Notes: generated by a model from the sequence alone, not told the origin. DNA of 64,000 nucleotides from Corynebacterium jeikeium (GCF_000738265.1 NZ_JFCQ01000029.1:186001-250000); one strand, 5' to 3'. Positions 19,128 through 28,735 are shown, counted from the first letter of the stretch. Translations and numbers: made by a program.

Positions 19128-20213
19128 CTAGACCCCGATGGTGCCCTCTGGTGGTTCCAGCCCGATGTGGCGCCACGCCGCCGCGGTGGCCACTCGCCCG
19201 CGCGGTGTGCGGCTGACCATTCCGGCGCGCACGAGGTAGGGCTCGCAGACTTCCTCGACCGTTGACGGTTCTTCCCCTACCGCCAGCGCAAGGGTATTGA
19301 CGCCCACCGGTCCACCACCATGGCCCTTCACCAACGCTTCAATGACCGCCCGGTCAAGCCTGTCCAGCCCCGACTCGTCGACGTCGAAAACCAACAATGC
19401 GGCACGCGCCACCTCGACGGTGATCTTCCCGTCGGCGTTGACGTCCGCGAAGTCGCGGACCCGGCGGAGCAATCGGTTGGCGATACGCGGGGTTCCGCGG
19501 GAACGGGAGGCGATCTCCGCTGCGGCGTCCCCAGTAATATCAACCCCCAAGATTCCCGCAGCGCGCGTGACGACGCGCGTGAGGTCGGCGACGTCGTAGA
19601 ACTCCATCTGTGCAGTAAAGCCGAAGCGGTCGCGTAGTGGCCCGGTGAGCATGCCCGCGCGCGTCGTAGCACCGACCAGGGTAAACGGGGCGATTTCGAT
19701 GGGGATAGAGGTAGCGCCCGGCCCCTTGCCGACGATGACGTCGATGCGGAAGTCCTCCATGGCCATGTACAGCATTTCCTCGGCGGGGCGGGCCATGCGG
19801 TGGATCTCGTCGATGAAGAGCACGTCGCCCTCCATGAGGTTCGAGAGCATGGCAGCCAGGTCACCCGCGCGCTCCAGCGCGGGGCCGGAAGTCATGCGCA
19901 GGGAGGTTCCGAGTTCTTGGGCAATGATCATGGCCATCGTGGTCTTGCCAAGTCCCGGTGGACCGGCCAACAGCACGTGGTCGGGAGCCACGCCGCGGGA
20001 GCGTGCCCCGCCGAGGACCAGATCCAGCTGGGTGCGTACCTTCGGCTGGCCGATGAATTCGTCTAGAGACTTCGGGCGCAGGGAGGTATCGATATCGGAA
20101 TCCCCGGAGGTTTCTTGGGGGTTCAGCTGCTCGTTCGGGGCGAGGTTGTTCGGCGCAAAGTTGGTGCCCACGCCCGGTGGCAGTTCGAACTCGGTGCGCT
20201 CAATATCGCTCAT
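19128..20213 (-). CDS. ruvB: Holliday junction branch migration helicase RuvB
   Basis: Hexameric AAA+ motor that drives branch migration with RuvA, 361 aa. Walker [10 protein letters not shown] (about 84-92), Walker B LFIDEIHR (about 133-140), sensor 1 ([13 protein letters not shown]), arginine finger region (GPLRDRFGF) and a C-terminal winged-helix domain ([22 protein letters not shown]). The N-terminal extension of about 40 residues is slightly longer than in E. coli. It follows ruvA by 15 bp in a ruvC-ruvA-ruvB operon. Confidence 0.97.
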   Translation of the reverse strand: MSDIERTEFELPPGVGTNFAPNNLAPNEQLNPQETSGDSDIDTSLRPKSLDEFIGQPKVRTQLDLVLGGARSRGVAPDHVLLAGPPGLGKTTMAMIIAQELGTSLRMTSGPALERAGDLAAMLSNLMEGDVLFIDEIHRMARPAEEMLYMAMEDFRIDVIVGKGPGATSIPIEIAPFTLVGATTRAGMLTGPLRDRFGFTAQMEFYDVADLTRVVTRAAGILGVDITGDAAAEIASRSRGTPRIANRLLRRVRDFADVNADGKITVEVARAALLVFDVDESGLDRLDRAVIEALVKGHGGGPVGVNTLALAVGEEPSTVEEVCEPYLVRAGMVSRTPRGRVATAAAWRHIGLEPPEGTIGV

Positions 20214-20228
20214 GCTCTACAGTCTCCC

Positions 20229-20867
20229 CTATTTCACCGCGGCCAAGGAAGCGCGCAGCAGCGCGGAGGCATCGGGCGGGGTCTGCTCCGGCCACTGTGC
20301 CAGCACGCCGTCGACGGCCGCGTTCGCCTTCGGTTCGGTAAAGCCCAATCCCACCAGGGCTTCGATGACTTGTTCACGGACGTCCGGGGCGACTGCCCCG
20401 CCGGTGCCGGATGTGCCGGTTGCCCCGACGGCAGTTCCCGGTGCGCCTTCGCCGGCCGGATCACCGAAGTCTGCAACCTTGCCCTTCAGATCCACAGCCA
20501 TGCGCTCGGCCAGACGTTTGCCCACTCCGGGGGCCTTCTGCAAAGTCTTGTGGTCGCCGTTGGATACCGCCACGGCGAGCTCTGCGGGCGACACCACGGA
20601 CAGGATAGCCAGTGCCAGCCGTGCGCCCACGCCGGAAACGGACTGCAGGGTGTTGAACGCACGCTTCTCGTCGGCATCCTTGAATACGTACAGCGTCTGC
20701 GAGTCCTCGCGCACCACCATCGCGGTGGTCACGAACACTTCTTCGCCGCGTGGCAGCTCCGCGATGGTCGTGGCCGTGCCAGCGCACTGGTAGCCGACAC
20801 CGGCGCACTCGATAACCACGTAATCAAGACCCTTATCAATGACGATTCCGCGCAGTGATGCGATCAT
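20229..20867 (-). CDS. ruvA: Holliday junction DNA-binding protein RuvA
   Basis: Tetrameric junction-binding protein that loads RuvB, 212 aa. It begins [13 protein letters not shown] (OB-fold domain I, about 1-65). Helix-hairpin-helix repeats follow: [12 protein letters not shown] and [18 protein letters not shown] variable Gly/Ala/Pro linker leads to domain III (about 160-212). The start ATG at 20865-20867 overlaps the ruvC stop in an ATGA, so translation is coupled. An in-frame extension upstream inside ruvC is not used, on this evidence. Confidence 0.95.
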   Translation of the reverse strand: MIASLRGIVIDKGLDYVVIECAGVGYQCAGTATTIAELPRGEEVFVTTAMVVREDSQTLYVFKDADEKRAFNTLQSVSGVGARLALAILSVVSPAELAVAVSNGDHKTLQKAPGVGKRLAERMAVDLKGKVADFGDPAGEGAPGTAVGATGTSGTGGAVAPDVREQVIEALVGLGFTEPKANAAVDGVLAQWPEQTPPDASALLRASLAAVK

Positions 20868-21427
20868 AGTTTCCCCTTCACAAGATGGTTCAGCGGCGCT
20901 CGCCAGCAATGGCAAACCGCCAGCGCCAACGCATCCGCCGCGTCCGGTGGCTTCGGCGGCTCGCCGAGCCCCAGGATGCGGGTGATCATGCGGGTCATCT
21001 GTGCCTTGTCTGCCCGGCCATTGCCGCTGATGGACTTCTTGACCTCACTGGGCGTGTACATGTGCACGTCCACTCCCCGCTTCGCCGCGGCAAGCATCAG
21101 CACGCCCGATGCGTGGGCGGTGTTCATCACCGTGGACACATTGGAACGTTCAAAGACGCGCTCAAGCGCCACCACATGCGGCTGGTAATCGTCGAACCAC
21201 TGCTCCACCGCAGCGGATAGCTTAAGCAGTCGCTGCTCTAGCGCCATATCGGCGGGAGTCCGCACCACCCCCACGGCCACGGGGTACACGGCCCGCCCCT
21301 TCCTCGCCTGCACCACGGAAAGTCCGCAGCGCGTCAGCCCAGGGTCGATCCCCATGACGCGCAGCCCGGCCAGCGCGGTCGGGCTAGCGGCGGGGGCGCC
21401 CCAGGCGGAATTCTGTGGAGTACTCAT
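20864..21427 (-). CDS. ruvC: Crossover junction endodeoxyribonuclease RuvC
   Basis: Endonuclease that resolves Holliday junctions, 187 aa. The catalytic acidic residues are visible in [11 protein letters not shown] (first Asp), [11 protein letters not shown] (Glu) and [14 protein letters not shown] (the paired Asp residues near the C terminus). An N-terminal extension of about 22 residues precedes the usual RVMGIDPG start, so the true start could be slightly internal, but no better start codon with a ribosome site was seen. First gene of ruvCAB; the YebC gene lies just upstream. Confidence 0.95.
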   Translation of the reverse strand: MSTPQNSAWGAPAASPTALAGLRVMGIDPGLTRCGLSVVQARKGRAVYPVAVGVVRTPADMALEQRLLKLSAAVEQWFDDYQPHVVALERVFERSNVSTVMNTAHASGVLMLAAAKRGVDVHMYTPSEVKKSISGNGRADKAQMTRMITRILGLGEPPKPPDAADALALAVCHCWRAPLNHLVKGKL

Positions 21428-21458
21428 CGTGCCATAAAGAATAGCACAGATGTTCCAA

Positions 21459-22214
21459 TTACTCCCCGTCCAGCTCCGCCAGCACCTCGTCCGACAGGTT
21501 CATGTTCGTAAACACGTTCTGCACGTCGTCCGAATCCTCCAGCGCGTCGATAAGGTTAAACACCTTCTTCGCCGTGGACGCATCGGCCGGAACTTCCATT
21601 GTGGCGCGGAAGTCCTGCTCAACGGAGTCGTAGTCGATTTCCGCTTCCTTCAGCGCGTCGCGCACAGCGTTCATGTCGGAAGACTCGCACACGACCTCGA
21701 ACTTCTCGCCGATGTCGTTGACTTCTTCCGCACCCGCGTCCAGCACGGCCAGCAGGATGTCGTCCTCGGTGTGCTCGCCCTTCTCCAGCACAGCCACGCC
21801 CTTGCGGTTGAACAGGTAAGAGACGGAGCCTGCGTCGGCCATGTTGCCGCCGTTCTTGTTCATCGCGGTGCGCACGTCGGTGGCGGCGCGGTTGCGGTTG
21901 TCGGTCAGGCACTCGATGAGCATTGCCACGCCGTTCGGGCCGTAGCCCTCGTACATGATCGTTTCCCAGTTTGCGCCGCCGGCCTCTTCGCCAGAGCCGC
22001 GCTTGCGGGCGCGCTCGATGTTGTCGTTGGGCACCGAGGACTTCTTGGCCTTGGTGATCGCATCCTGCAGCGTCGGGTTCGCGCTGGGGTCACCACCACC
22101 GGTACGGGCTGCCACTTCGATGTTCTTGATCAGCTTGGCGAATTCTTTGCCACGCTTCGCATCGTTGGCAGCCTTCTTGTGCTTGGTCGTTGCCCATTTT
22201 GAGTGGCCGGACAT
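21459..22214 (-). CDS. YebC/PmpR-family regulator or translation factor
   Basis: Member of the widespread YebC family, 251 aa, full length. It begins [29 protein letters not shown], the invariant N-terminal signature, followed by the [13 protein letters not shown] segment and the acidic central domain ([24 protein letters not shown]). Family members bind DNA, and some act on the ribosome to relieve stalling at prolines; which applies here cannot be told from sequence. It lies upstream of ruvC as in many bacteria. Start ATG at 22212-22214 with a GAAAGAGG stretch upstream. Confidence 0.93.
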   Translation of the reverse strand: MSGHSKWATTKHKKAANDAKRGKEFAKLIKNIEVAARTGGGDPSANPTLQDAITKAKKSSVPNDNIERARKRGSGEEAGGANWETIMYEGYGPNGVAMLIECLTDNRNRAATDVRTAMNKNGGNMADAGSVSYLFNRKGVAVLEKGEHTEDDILLAVLDAGAEEVNDIGEKFEVVCESSDMNAVRDALKEAEIDYDSVEQDFRATMEVPADASTAKKVFNLIDALEDSDDVQNVFTNMNLSDEVLAELDGE

Positions 22215-22296
22215 GGTCCTCTTTCGGTAGTCGGGTTCGTCTGTATCGCTTCCATACTAGACCTCCCGCTGCACCGACAGTCACGCGCATGGCCTT

Positions 22297-22309
22297 TTTT
22301 ATTGACGCC
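22297..22309 (+). repeat. Recurring motif TTTTATTGACGCC (copy B, pdxT-yebC gap)
   Basis: Identical 13-mer to 12951-12963 and, like it, located within about 30 nt downstream of a minus-strand stop codon (pdxT here). On the transcribed strand it reads GGGGGCGTCAATAAAAAAGG. Confidence 0.6.
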
Positions 22310-22326
22310 CCCACGCCGGAACCGCC

Positions 22327-22917
22327 CTACATCCCAGCGCGGTGCCCTTCCACCATCCGTAGGAAGTAGCCGTGCACGCGGTCGTCTTCGGACAGCTCCG
22401 GATGGAAGCTGCATCCCAGCACGTTCCCCTGGCGCACGCCCACGATGGTTCCATCAGGCAGGGTGGATACCACCTTGACCCCATCGCCCACTTCCTCGAC
22501 CTTAGGGGCGCGGATGAACACGGCTTCGACCGGCGTCTCGATATCCCCGAACGGCAACTGGGTCTCGAAGGAATCCACCTGGCGGCCGAAAGCGTTGCGC
22601 CGCACTGTGATATCTAGCGCGTGCAAGCTGTGGGCGTCCGCACGAGTATCCAGAACCCGATCGGCCAGCAGGATCAACCCGGCGCAGGTACCAAACACCG
22701 GCAGGCCATCGGCGATGCGGGCGCGCAGAGGCTCCAGCATTCCGCCGAGATCCAACAACTTGGACATCGTAGTGGACTCGCCACCGGGCAGGATCAGCCC
22801 GTCGAGGCCCTCCAGGTGTTCGATCCGGCGGACAGCACGGGCTTCGTGGCCCAGGCGCTCAATGCTACGCATGTGCTCGACGAAGCCGCCCTGCACGCTC
22901 AACACACCAATGATCAC
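22327..22917 (-). CDS. pdxT: Pyridoxal 5'-phosphate synthase glutaminase subunit
   Basis: Class I glutaminase that supplies ammonia to PdxS for vitamin B6 synthesis, 196 aa. It begins VIIGVLSVQGGFVEHM, with the oxyanion segment LPGGESTTMSKLL, nucleophile Cys in FGTCAGLILLA (about residue 79) and the catalytic His/Glu pair in GCSFHPELSED. The GTG start (22915-22917) has GAAGGAGC upstream and gives the normal length; the longer in-frame reading upstream overlaps tesB and is not protein-like. Operon pdxS-tesB-pdxT, as in M. tuberculosis. Confidence 0.96.
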   Translation of the reverse strand: MIIGVLSVQGGFVEHMRSIERLGHEARAVRRIEHLEGLDGLILPGGESTTMSKLLDLGGMLEPLRARIADGLPVFGTCAGLILLADRVLDTRADAHSLHALDITVRRNAFGRQVDSFETQLPFGDIETPVEAVFIRAPKVEEVGDGVKVVSTLPDGTIVGVRQGNVLGCSFHPELSEDDRVHGYFLRMVEGHRAGM

Positions 22918-22937
22918 AGCGCTACTGCTCCTTCTAG

Positions 22938-23816
22938 CTATTGCTTTTTCAAAGGCACCGAGGAGGCACCGTCGCGCAGGCTGCGGGTCAGACCCTCCTG
23001 CGTAACCACGGCAACAAGGTCGCCCTGCTGGTTGAAGATCCGCCCATGGGTCAAAGCTCGACCACCGTGGGCGGACGGGGAAATCTGGTCGTACAAAAGC
23101 CACTCGTCGGCACGGAAGGGGCGCAGGAACCACATCGCGTGGTCCAGCGAGGCCTCCTGGAACTCCGCCGGGCGGTGCGGAACCAACGCCGAGGACAGCA
23201 ACGTCATGTCGGACATGTATGCCAGGGTGCAGACGTGCAGTGTGTCTGCGTCCAAACCCTCTACCTCCGGCAGCGGGGTCTTCGTGCGGAACCACACCAC
23301 CTGTTGGGAGGCGGTGTACTTGTTGTGCTCGTAGTCCTCCGGTGGCACAATCCGCACGTCCCAATCCGCCCACTCGTCACGGAACAGGCGCTGCATGCTG
23401 GTCAGCGATCTCGGATCAACCACAATCAATTCTGGGTCCGGAACCGCGCGCATCTCATCGGAGTGCTCGGGGCCGTAGTCGTTCCGGATGTGAAAGCTGG
23501 CCTGCATGATAAAGATGGCCTTGCCGTTCTGTACGACCTTAACGGAACGGGAAACGAAAGATCGACCATCGCGCACGCGGTCGACCAACATCACCGTCGG
23601 CGCGTCGGGGTTGCCGGGGCCGACGAAGTAGCCGTGCAGGGAATGCACGCTGAACTCGTCGCTCACTGTGCGGGTAGCTGCCACCAGAGCTTGGGCGGCC
23701 ACCTGGCCTCCGTAGGTGCGAGCCAACTTCGACGGCAGCGGACTACCGCGGAAAATGTCGCGGTCGACGCGCTCCAGATCCAGGATGTCAAGGATCTTCG
23801 GACGGTGATCTGCCAT
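22938..23816 (-). CDS. tesB: Acyl-CoA thioesterase II (TesB family)
   Basis: Double hot-dog thioesterase hydrolysing acyl-CoA to free acid and CoA, 292 aa, normal for TesB. Signatures: FRGSPLPSKLARTYGGQVAAQAL near the N terminus, VHSLHGYFVGPGN (first hot dog), and SLDHAMWFLRPFRADEWLLYDQ followed by GRIFNQQGDLVAVVTQEGL (second hot dog; catalytic Asp in SLDH). The ATG overlaps the pdxS stop in TAATG, so it is translationally coupled within the B6 operon, a conserved but unexplained pairing also seen in mycobacteria. Confidence 0.94.
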   Translation of the reverse strand: MADHRPKILDILDLERVDRDIFRGSPLPSKLARTYGGQVAAQALVAATRTVSDEFSVHSLHGYFVGPGNPDAPTVMLVDRVRDGRSFVSRSVKVVQNGKAIFIMQASFHIRNDYGPEHSDEMRAVPDPELIVVDPRSLTSMQRLFRDEWADWDVRIVPPEDYEHNKYTASQQVVWFRTKTPLPEVEGLDADTLHVCTLAYMSDMTLLSSALVPHRPAEFQEASLDHAMWFLRPFRADEWLLYDQISPSAHGGRALTHGRIFNQQGDLVAVVTQEGLTRSLRDGASSVPLKKQ

Positions 23817-24718
23817 TACCAGCCGCGCTCCGCCAGACGGTGCGGCTGCGGAATCTCATCCACGTTGATGCCCACCATGGCCTCGCCCAGTCCACGGGAA
23901 ACCTTGGCGATGGTCGCCGGATCATCGTAGTTTTGGGTTGCCTGGACAATGGCGCGGGCGCGCTGCTCCGGGTTGCCGGACTTGAAGATGCCCGAGCCGA
24001 CGAAGACACCTTCGGCGCCGAGCTGCATCATCATTGCAGCATCGGCCGGGGTGGCGATGCCACCGGCGGTGAACAGCACAACCGGAAGCTTGCCGTTGGT
24101 CGCTACCTCGCGAACCAGCTCGTACGGCGCCTGCAGCTCCTTGGCTGCAACGTAGAGCTCGTCATCAGCCATGGAGGTCAGTCGGTTGATCTCCGCACGA
24201 ATGGTGCGCATGTGGGTCACGGCGTTGGAAACATCGCCGGTGCCGGCCTCGCCCTTGGAGCGAATCATGGCTGCACCCTCGTTGACGCGGCGCAGAGCCT
24301 CACCCAGGTTGGTGGCGCCACAGACGAAAGGCACCTCAAAGTCGAACTTGTCGATGTGGTTCTTGTAATCGGCGGGGGTCAGCACCTCGGACTCGTCGAT
24401 GAAGTCCACGCCAAGGGATTGCAGGACCTGAGCCTCCACGAAGTGGCCGATACGAGCCTTAGCCATCACCGGGATAGAGACGGCGTTGATGATGCCCTCG
24501 ATCATGTCCGGATCGGACATGCGGGACACGCCACCTTCGGCGCGAATATCGGCGGGCACGCGCTCTAGGGCCATAACGGCGGTAGCGCCGGCATCCTCGG
24601 CGATCTTGGCCTGCTCGGGGGTAACGACGTCCATGATGACGCCGCCCTTGAGCATGTCGGCCAGGCCGCGCTTGACGCGAGCGGTGCCAGTGTGGGCAGC
24701 AGAAGAGTTATTAGTCAC
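23816..24718 (-). CDS. pdxS: Pyridoxal 5'-phosphate synthase lyase subunit
   Basis: TIM-barrel subunit that condenses ribose 5-phosphate, glyceraldehyde 3-phosphate and ammonia to PLP, 300 aa. Visible: [50 protein letters not shown] and [30 protein letters not shown]; catalytic lysines fall in the MAKARIG and RSKGEAGTG segments. The start is GTG at 24716-24718 (GGGAAG about 8 nt upstream), preferred over an upstream TTG without a ribosome site. No pdxR regulator lies nearby. A TAGACT box about 50 nt upstream may be its -10. Confidence 0.96.
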   Translation of the reverse strand: MTNNSSAAHTGTARVKRGLADMLKGGVIMDVVTPEQAKIAEDAGATAVMALERVPADIRAEGGVSRMSDPDMIEGIINAVSIPVMAKARIGHFVEAQVLQSLGVDFIDESEVLTPADYKNHIDKFDFEVPFVCGATNLGEALRRVNEGAAMIRSKGEAGTGDVSNAVTHMRTIRAEINRLTSMADDELYVAAKELQAPYELVREVATNGKLPVVLFTAGGIATPADAAMMMQLGAEGVFVGSGIFKSGNPEQRARAIVQATQNYDDPATIAKVSRGLGEAMVGINVDEIPQPHRLAERGW

Positions 24719-24803
24719 GATGCTTGACTTCCCATCTTTCAAGAAATGTGGATTTGCTCTAGTCTAACCTGTCTAGTTTGCGGAAACGCTATCGGGCGGG
24801 CGC

Positions 24804-25400
24804 TTAAATCTGGCCCTCCATAGAGTCGGCCTCACCTGAGGAATCCTGCGCGTAACCGGGCTGGGCCTCACCGCGCTGGGCGTCACTGGGCTGGGCGTCA
24901 CTGGGTTGGGCGTCACCCTGTGCGGGCGCAGGGCTGGACAGCAGCGCCTCGTAGTATTCCGGCAGCGGGGCGCGACCGGCCAGACGTAGGACGCGGACCA
25001 GCGGTCGCGTACGCACACTGAGCGTGTCGGATACCGCGTCGTTGTAGAACCGCGCGGCCAGATCCACCTTCGAGGAGGCCTCCACGAAGCTCGCGGCGTA
25101 CCACACCTCCGGTTTCAATTCGCTCAGCAGCTCGTTTTCCGCGCCGCTGCGTGCCCCCATGTCAGTGGCCCGCAGTGCCACCCGGTTCACCTGCGCCACC
25201 TCCTGGCTCAGGTCCGGCTGCAGTGCCGCAATCACGGCCGATCGGGAATGCAACGCGCCTTCCAGGCTCACGCGGGCGGAGTCCGTGCGGATGTGCAGGC
25301 GGTTCAGCCTGGTGGCCATGCCAGAGGCCCACACGCCGACAATGATCGCGACGATCACCACTAGCGCGGCGATCATTGCCCATACCGGAATCGTGATCAT
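24804..25400 (-). CDS. Single-pass membrane protein, N-terminal part of Rv2609c type, no Nudix domain
   Basis: Protein of unknown function, 198 aa. One N-terminal transmembrane helix (about 5-28; VWAMIAALVVIVAIIVGVW) is followed by a helical domain (RLNRLHIRTDSARVSLEGAL, PDLSQEVAQVNRVA). It resembles, from memory, the membrane-proximal part of actinobacterial Nudix proteins found next to pimA (M. tuberculosis Rv2609c). No Nudix box is present. The C terminus instead carries a repetitive Gln/Pro/Ser/Asp tail (DAQPSDAQPSDAQRGEAQPG) and ends soon after. Its ATG overlaps the pimA stop (ATGA), so it is cotranslated with pimA. Confidence 0.7.
   Translation of the reverse strand: MITIPVWAMIAALVVIVAIIVGVWASGMATRLNRLHIRTDSARVSLEGALHSRSAVIAALQPDLSQEVAQVNRVALRATDMGARSGAENELLSELKPEVWYAASFVEASSKVDLAARFYNDAVSDTLSVRTRPLVRVLRLAGRAPLPEYYEALLSSPAPAQGDAQPSDAQPSDAQRGEAQPGYAQDSSGEADSMEGQI
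24861..24920. repeat. Four 15-bp tandem repeats in the pimA-adjacent membrane gene
   Basis: Near-identical 15-bp units (CTGGGCGTCACTGGG type) encode the DAQPS-like pentapeptides. The two central copies are identical, which suggests recent slippage and possible length variation between strains. Confidence 0.8.
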
Positions 25401-26560
25401 GCCAACGTCACCTTTCGCCCCTTCACCGTCACCGTGTCATAGACCTGCTCCACCTGGTCGGTCACGGTTTTCCAGTCGAAGTCCATCGCCCTTGCCGCGC
25501 CGGCTTTGATGAGCTCCGCCCGGGTGTTTCCCTCTCGCAGCAGCTGCACGGCCTGCTTCGCCAGGTTCTCGGCCGAGCCATTGTGGAAAAGCCGGGCGGA
25601 TTTGCCGTGCTGACCGACCGCCTCGAAAGCCGGAATGTCGCTGGCCAGCACCGCGGCACCAGCCGCCATGCCTTCAACCAGGACGATTCCGAAGCTCTCG
25701 CCACCGGTGTTCGGCGCCACATAGACATCGCTAGCGCTCAAGGCGCTGGCTTTGTCTGCGTCGCTGACGCGCCCGAGCACGCGCACGTGGGCGTCACTAG
25801 GACCTAGCCCTACACACGAGGAAAGCCCCAGGTTACGTACCCGCTCGACCAGCGCATCGATGTCGCCGCCACCGGCTATGATCAGCTCCACATCGGGCAC
25901 CTCCGCCACGATCCGCGGCATGGCCTCCAACAGAACCTGCAGTCCCTTCCGGGGCTCTTCGAAACGGCCAAGGAACATCAAGCGGGGGCGCTCCACTCCG
26001 GGCTGCCCGAGGCCCTCCAAGGGACGAGCCTCCCGGTAGACAGAGGTATCCACGCCGTTGGGAATCAGCACCGGGTCGCCGGCCAGGTTCTCCACCTGCC
26101 ACTTGCGCGCCTCCTCAGAGACTGCGATACCGCCGTGGATGCGTTCCAGGAAGGGCCGCAGAAACGGCAGGGCTACCTTCAGAATCTTCGACTCGCTGGC
26201 AGAGGCATGATACGTGGCCACGATCGGCCCCTCCGCCACGGCCATAGCCATCATGGAATAGGACGGCGAGTTCGGCTCGTGGATGTGCAGCAGGTCGAAT
26301 TGATTATCACGGATCCAGCGCTTCAGGTGCTTTTTGGTGCGCGGACCAAAGCTCAGTCGGGCGACCGAGCCGTTGTAGCGGATCGGAATGCTGGAACCAC
26401 CTAGCTCCACGAAATCCGGCAGCCCCTCCGTGGACTTCCCCGGGCCGATCAGACTGACCTCGTGTCCGCGCTTGCGCAGCTCCGTACACAGGTCGATGGC
26501 GTGGATCTGTACTCCGCCGGGTTCGTCGAAGGAGTACGGGCAGACCATTCCTATCCTCAT
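25397..26560 (-). CDS. pimA: Phosphatidylinositol mannosyltransferase PimA
   Basis: GT4 glycosyltransferase at the inner face of the membrane that transfers the first mannose from GDP-mannose to phosphatidylinositol, 387 aa. The N terminus MRIGMVCPYSFDEPGGVQ matches PimA; LLHIHEPNSPSYSMMA contains the lipid-side His; FLGRFEEPRKGLQVLLEA and the PNTGGESFGIVLVEGMAAG (EX7E) motif bind GDP-mannose. Start ATG at 26558-26560 with GGAGGA just upstream, overlapping the patA stop (ATGA). Part of thrS-HIT-pgsA-patA-pimA, the conserved PIM biosynthesis cluster. Confidence 0.96.
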   Translation of the reverse strand: MRIGMVCPYSFDEPGGVQIHAIDLCTELRKRGHEVSLIGPGKSTEGLPDFVELGGSSIPIRYNGSVARLSFGPRTKKHLKRWIRDNQFDLLHIHEPNSPSYSMMAMAVAEGPIVATYHASASESKILKVALPFLRPFLERIHGGIAVSEEARKWQVENLAGDPVLIPNGVDTSVYREARPLEGLGQPGVERPRLMFLGRFEEPRKGLQVLLEAMPRIVAEVPDVELIIAGGGDIDALVERVRNLGLSSCVGLGPSDAHVRVLGRVSDADKASALSASDVYVAPNTGGESFGIVLVEGMAAGAAVLASDIPAFEAVGQHGKSARLFHNGSAENLAKQAVQLLREGNTRAELIKAGAARAMDFDWKTVTDQVEQVYDTVTVKGRKVTLA

Positions 26561-27501
26561 GCGTCCTCCAACCCCAGTCGCTTGCGCCGTGCCTCGGATA
26601 GGTCGGCGAACCACAGAGGCTGCAGCATGTGCCAGTCCTGTGGATCCATGGCGATACCTCGGGCGAAGTTATCGGCCATCTCCTGCACGATGTCCTGCAG
26701 CTCGCGTCCCTCCACGGCGACCGGGGTGGTTTCGTGTTCCCAGGTCTCGGGCTGGCCCCGCCGGGCGGCATCCGAATCGGTCGACCCACCACGGAAAGCC
26801 ACGCGGGCAGTGAACAGGTTAGCCCCGGTGCGCTGTGCCAGTAGCGCCGCACCAGCGGGCATGGAAGTCCTTTCACCGAAGAAGTCCACGTGCACGCCGT
26901 GGCCGGTCATGTCGCGCTCCCCCATCAGGCAGATCGTCCCGCCGCCCCGCAGCACTTCTTCCATCTGCTCCAGCGGCGGCACCTTTGCACCCGTTAAGGC
27001 GATGATTTTAAAGCCCAGCGATTCGCGGTACTCCACGAACGCCTCGAAAAGGCTCTCCGGCTTCAGCCGTTCCGCCACCGTCGTGAACGTCCCGTAGTGG
27101 TGGACCAGCCACACACCGGCCATATCCCAGTTGCCCGCGTGGGGCAGCGCGATGATCGTTCCGCGCCCAGATTCTGCGCTGGCGTGCAGCGCCTCCAGGG
27201 ACCCTGGCACGAAGTTCCGGTTCAGCTCCGCAGCCAGCTCCGGCCCCGCCATGGCTGGTAGCTGGAAGGCCTCGCGCCAATAGCGCATGTAGCTGCGCAT
27301 AGACCGGCGTACCAGGTCGCGAGTGACGTTTTCTGGCCCGACGACGCGCGCCAGGTTGCGGCGGAGCTGCTCTGGGCCTTTGCCGTTTTTGGACGCCACG
27401 TCTGCGCCCCATTCGAACAATACTTTCGCCACCGGCTGCGGCAGCTTGGAGGTAATCTTCCAGCCGGCAATATAAGCCGCGGCCGTGAGCCGCTCGCGCA
27501 T
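26557..27501 (-). CDS. patA: Phosphatidylinositol mannoside acyltransferase PatA
   Basis: Membrane-associated acyltransferase of the LpxL/HtrB fold that adds a fatty acyl chain to PIM mannose, 314 aa. The catalytic motif HAGNWD (H-x4-D) is at about residues 123-128, preceded by GRGTIIALP; ALTGAKVPPLEQMEEVLRGGGTICLMGERD and the GTSMPAGAALLAQRTGA-like segment are typical. Between pgsA (TAATG overlap) and pimA (ATGA overlap), so all three are translationally coupled. The M. tuberculosis counterpart is Rv2611c. Confidence 0.94.
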   Translation of the reverse strand: MRERLTAAAYIAGWKITSKLPQPVAKVLFEWGADVASKNGKGPEQLRRNLARVVGPENVTRDLVRRSMRSYMRYWREAFQLPAMAGPELAAELNRNFVPGSLEALHASAESGRGTIIALPHAGNWDMAGVWLVHHYGTFTTVAERLKPESLFEAFVEYRESLGFKIIALTGAKVPPLEQMEEVLRGGGTICLMGERDMTGHGVHVDFFGERTSMPAGAALLAQRTGANLFTARVAFRGGSTDSDAARRGQPETWEHETTPVAVEGRELQDIVQEMADNFARGIAMDPQDWHMLQPLWFADLSEARRKRLGLEDA

Positions 27502-28166
27502 TACTGCTCACCCCCGTCGGTCGGGAACTCGCGGGCTCCTTCGGGGGCGGCGATGGTCTCAGACGCGGCGTCAGAACGCGCGACAACGACCAAGCGCTGA
27601 ATGACCGTAAACAGCGAACCAGCAGCGAGGATCCACAGGCCCCATGCGAGGATGTGCGGGATGCCCAGACCACTCAGGCCAACGGCGACGAGCGAGATGA
27701 TGAGGCGCTCGGGGCGTTCGATCAGGCCACCCACTACCTTGATGCCGGAGGCCTCGGCGCGGGCTTTGACGTAGCTGGTGACCTGGCTGGCGACCAGAAT
27801 CACCAGGCAGACGCACATCATGATGGTGTTGACGGGATCCTGGAGGCCGAACCAGACGACGAGGGCTCCGAAGATTGCCCCGTCACTGAGGCGGTCGCAG
27901 GTTGCGTCCAACGTGGCGCCGAAGCGGGTGCCGCCGCCGCGCATGCGGGCCATGGTGCCGTCGACCATGTCGGTAGCCACGGTCAGGCCAATCAGCACCG
28001 CCGCGGCGAAGTGATGTCCGGTGGGAATCAACCACAGCGCGAAACCGATCGCCAGCATGGTGCCAAAGACGGTCACCGCGTTGGGGGTGATCCCCACCTT
28101 GTGCAGCACCCGGGCGATCGGTTCGATGATGACCGCGGCGGGACCGCGGCCGTGCACGCTAAGCAT
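27501..28166 (-). CDS. pgsA: Phosphatidylinositol (phosphate) synthase
   Basis: CDP-alcohol phosphotransferase that joins CDP-diacylglycerol to inositol phosphate, giving phosphatidylinositol phosphate, the PIM precursor; 221 aa, about six membrane helices. The family motif DG-x2-AR-x8-G-x3-D-x3-D is intact: VDGTMARMRGGGTRFGATLD, then ATCDRLSD. The start ATG at 28164-28166 (M-L-S-V-H-G-R-G-P) has GGGAGAA upstream; an earlier in-frame GTG would overlap the HIT gene. The C-terminal 20 residues are polar. Confidence 0.95.
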   Translation of the reverse strand: MLSVHGRGPAAVIIEPIARVLHKVGITPNAVTVFGTMLAIGFALWLIPTGHHFAAAVLIGLTVATDMVDGTMARMRGGGTRFGATLDATCDRLSDGAIFGALVVWFGLQDPVNTIMMCVCLVILVASQVTSYVKARAEASGIKVVGGLIERPERLIISLVAVGLSGLGIPHILAWGLWILAAGSLFTVIQRLVVVARSDAASETIAAPEGAREFPTDGGEQ

Positions 28167-28174
28167 CGCTGAAG

Positions 28175-28735
28175 TTATTCTCCCTTGTCTGCGGAAAGGA
28201 CGGTGCGCTCCCATGCCTCCGCCAACAGCGCACGGGTCTCGCGCAAGGTCTGTGGCAGCACCTTGGCACCGGTCATGACTGTCATGAAGTTAGCATCACC
28301 AACCCACCTCGGCACTATATGTTGGTGGAGGTGTGTCGGAATGGAGCCACCCGATGCCTTGCCCAGATTCAGGCCGACATTCACCGCATCGGGCTTCGAC
28401 ACGGCGCGCAGGGTCTTCAGCGCAATCTTCGTGAACTCTGCGAGCTCTGCGGTTTCTTCGTCCGTGAGCTCCGTGTAGTCCGCAACCTGGCGGTAAGGAA
28501 CCACCAGCATGTGCCCGGGGTTGTAGGGGTACAGGTTCAGCACGCAGTAGACGGTCTGGCCGCGGGCGACGATCAGCGCCTCCTCGTCCGACTGCTCCGG
28601 CAGGGTGGAAAAAGGGTCAGCGGAACGATCTGACTTCGCGATGTACTGCGAGCGGTAGGGAGCCCACAGCCGATCGAGCCCGCCTTGCAGGTCGGGCTGC
28701 GAGCCTGCGCCTTGGTCTACGTACTGGTCCCCCAC
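28175..28735 (-). CDS. HIT-family hydrolase (Ap4A phosphorylase-like)
   Basis: Histidine-triad nucleotide-binding protein, 186 aa. The triad motif HLHQHIV (about residues 126-132) and the N-terminal FCxx-like segment replaced by VYCVLNLYPYNPGHMLVVPYR are visible. Mycobacterial homologues (Rv2613c) in this same position are diadenosine tetraphosphate phosphorylases, so this is the likely role by synteny. Start GTG at 28733-28735, six bases after the thrS stop codon, so it is very likely cotranscribed with thrS and the PIM genes. Confidence 0.9.
   Translation of the reverse strand: MGDQYVDQGAGSQPDLQGGLDRLWAPYRSQYIAKSDRSADPFSTLPEQSDEEALIVARGQTVYCVLNLYPYNPGHMLVVPYRQVADYTELTDEETAELAEFTKIALKTLRAVSKPDAVNVGLNLGKASGGSIPTHLHQHIVPRWVGDANFMTVMTGAKVLPQTLRETRALLAEAWERTVLSADKGE

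Noticed and set aside
19291..19303. TATTGACGCCC inside ruvB as another copy of the recurring motif
   Set aside because: It encodes the conserved RuvB peptide PVGVNTLA, so coding constraint explains it.
24741..24785. DtxR box upstream of pdxS (CTAGTCTAACCTGTCTAG)
   Set aside because: It lacks the palindromic arrangement of the DtxR consensus; a -10 (TAGACT) explains the AT-rich core better.
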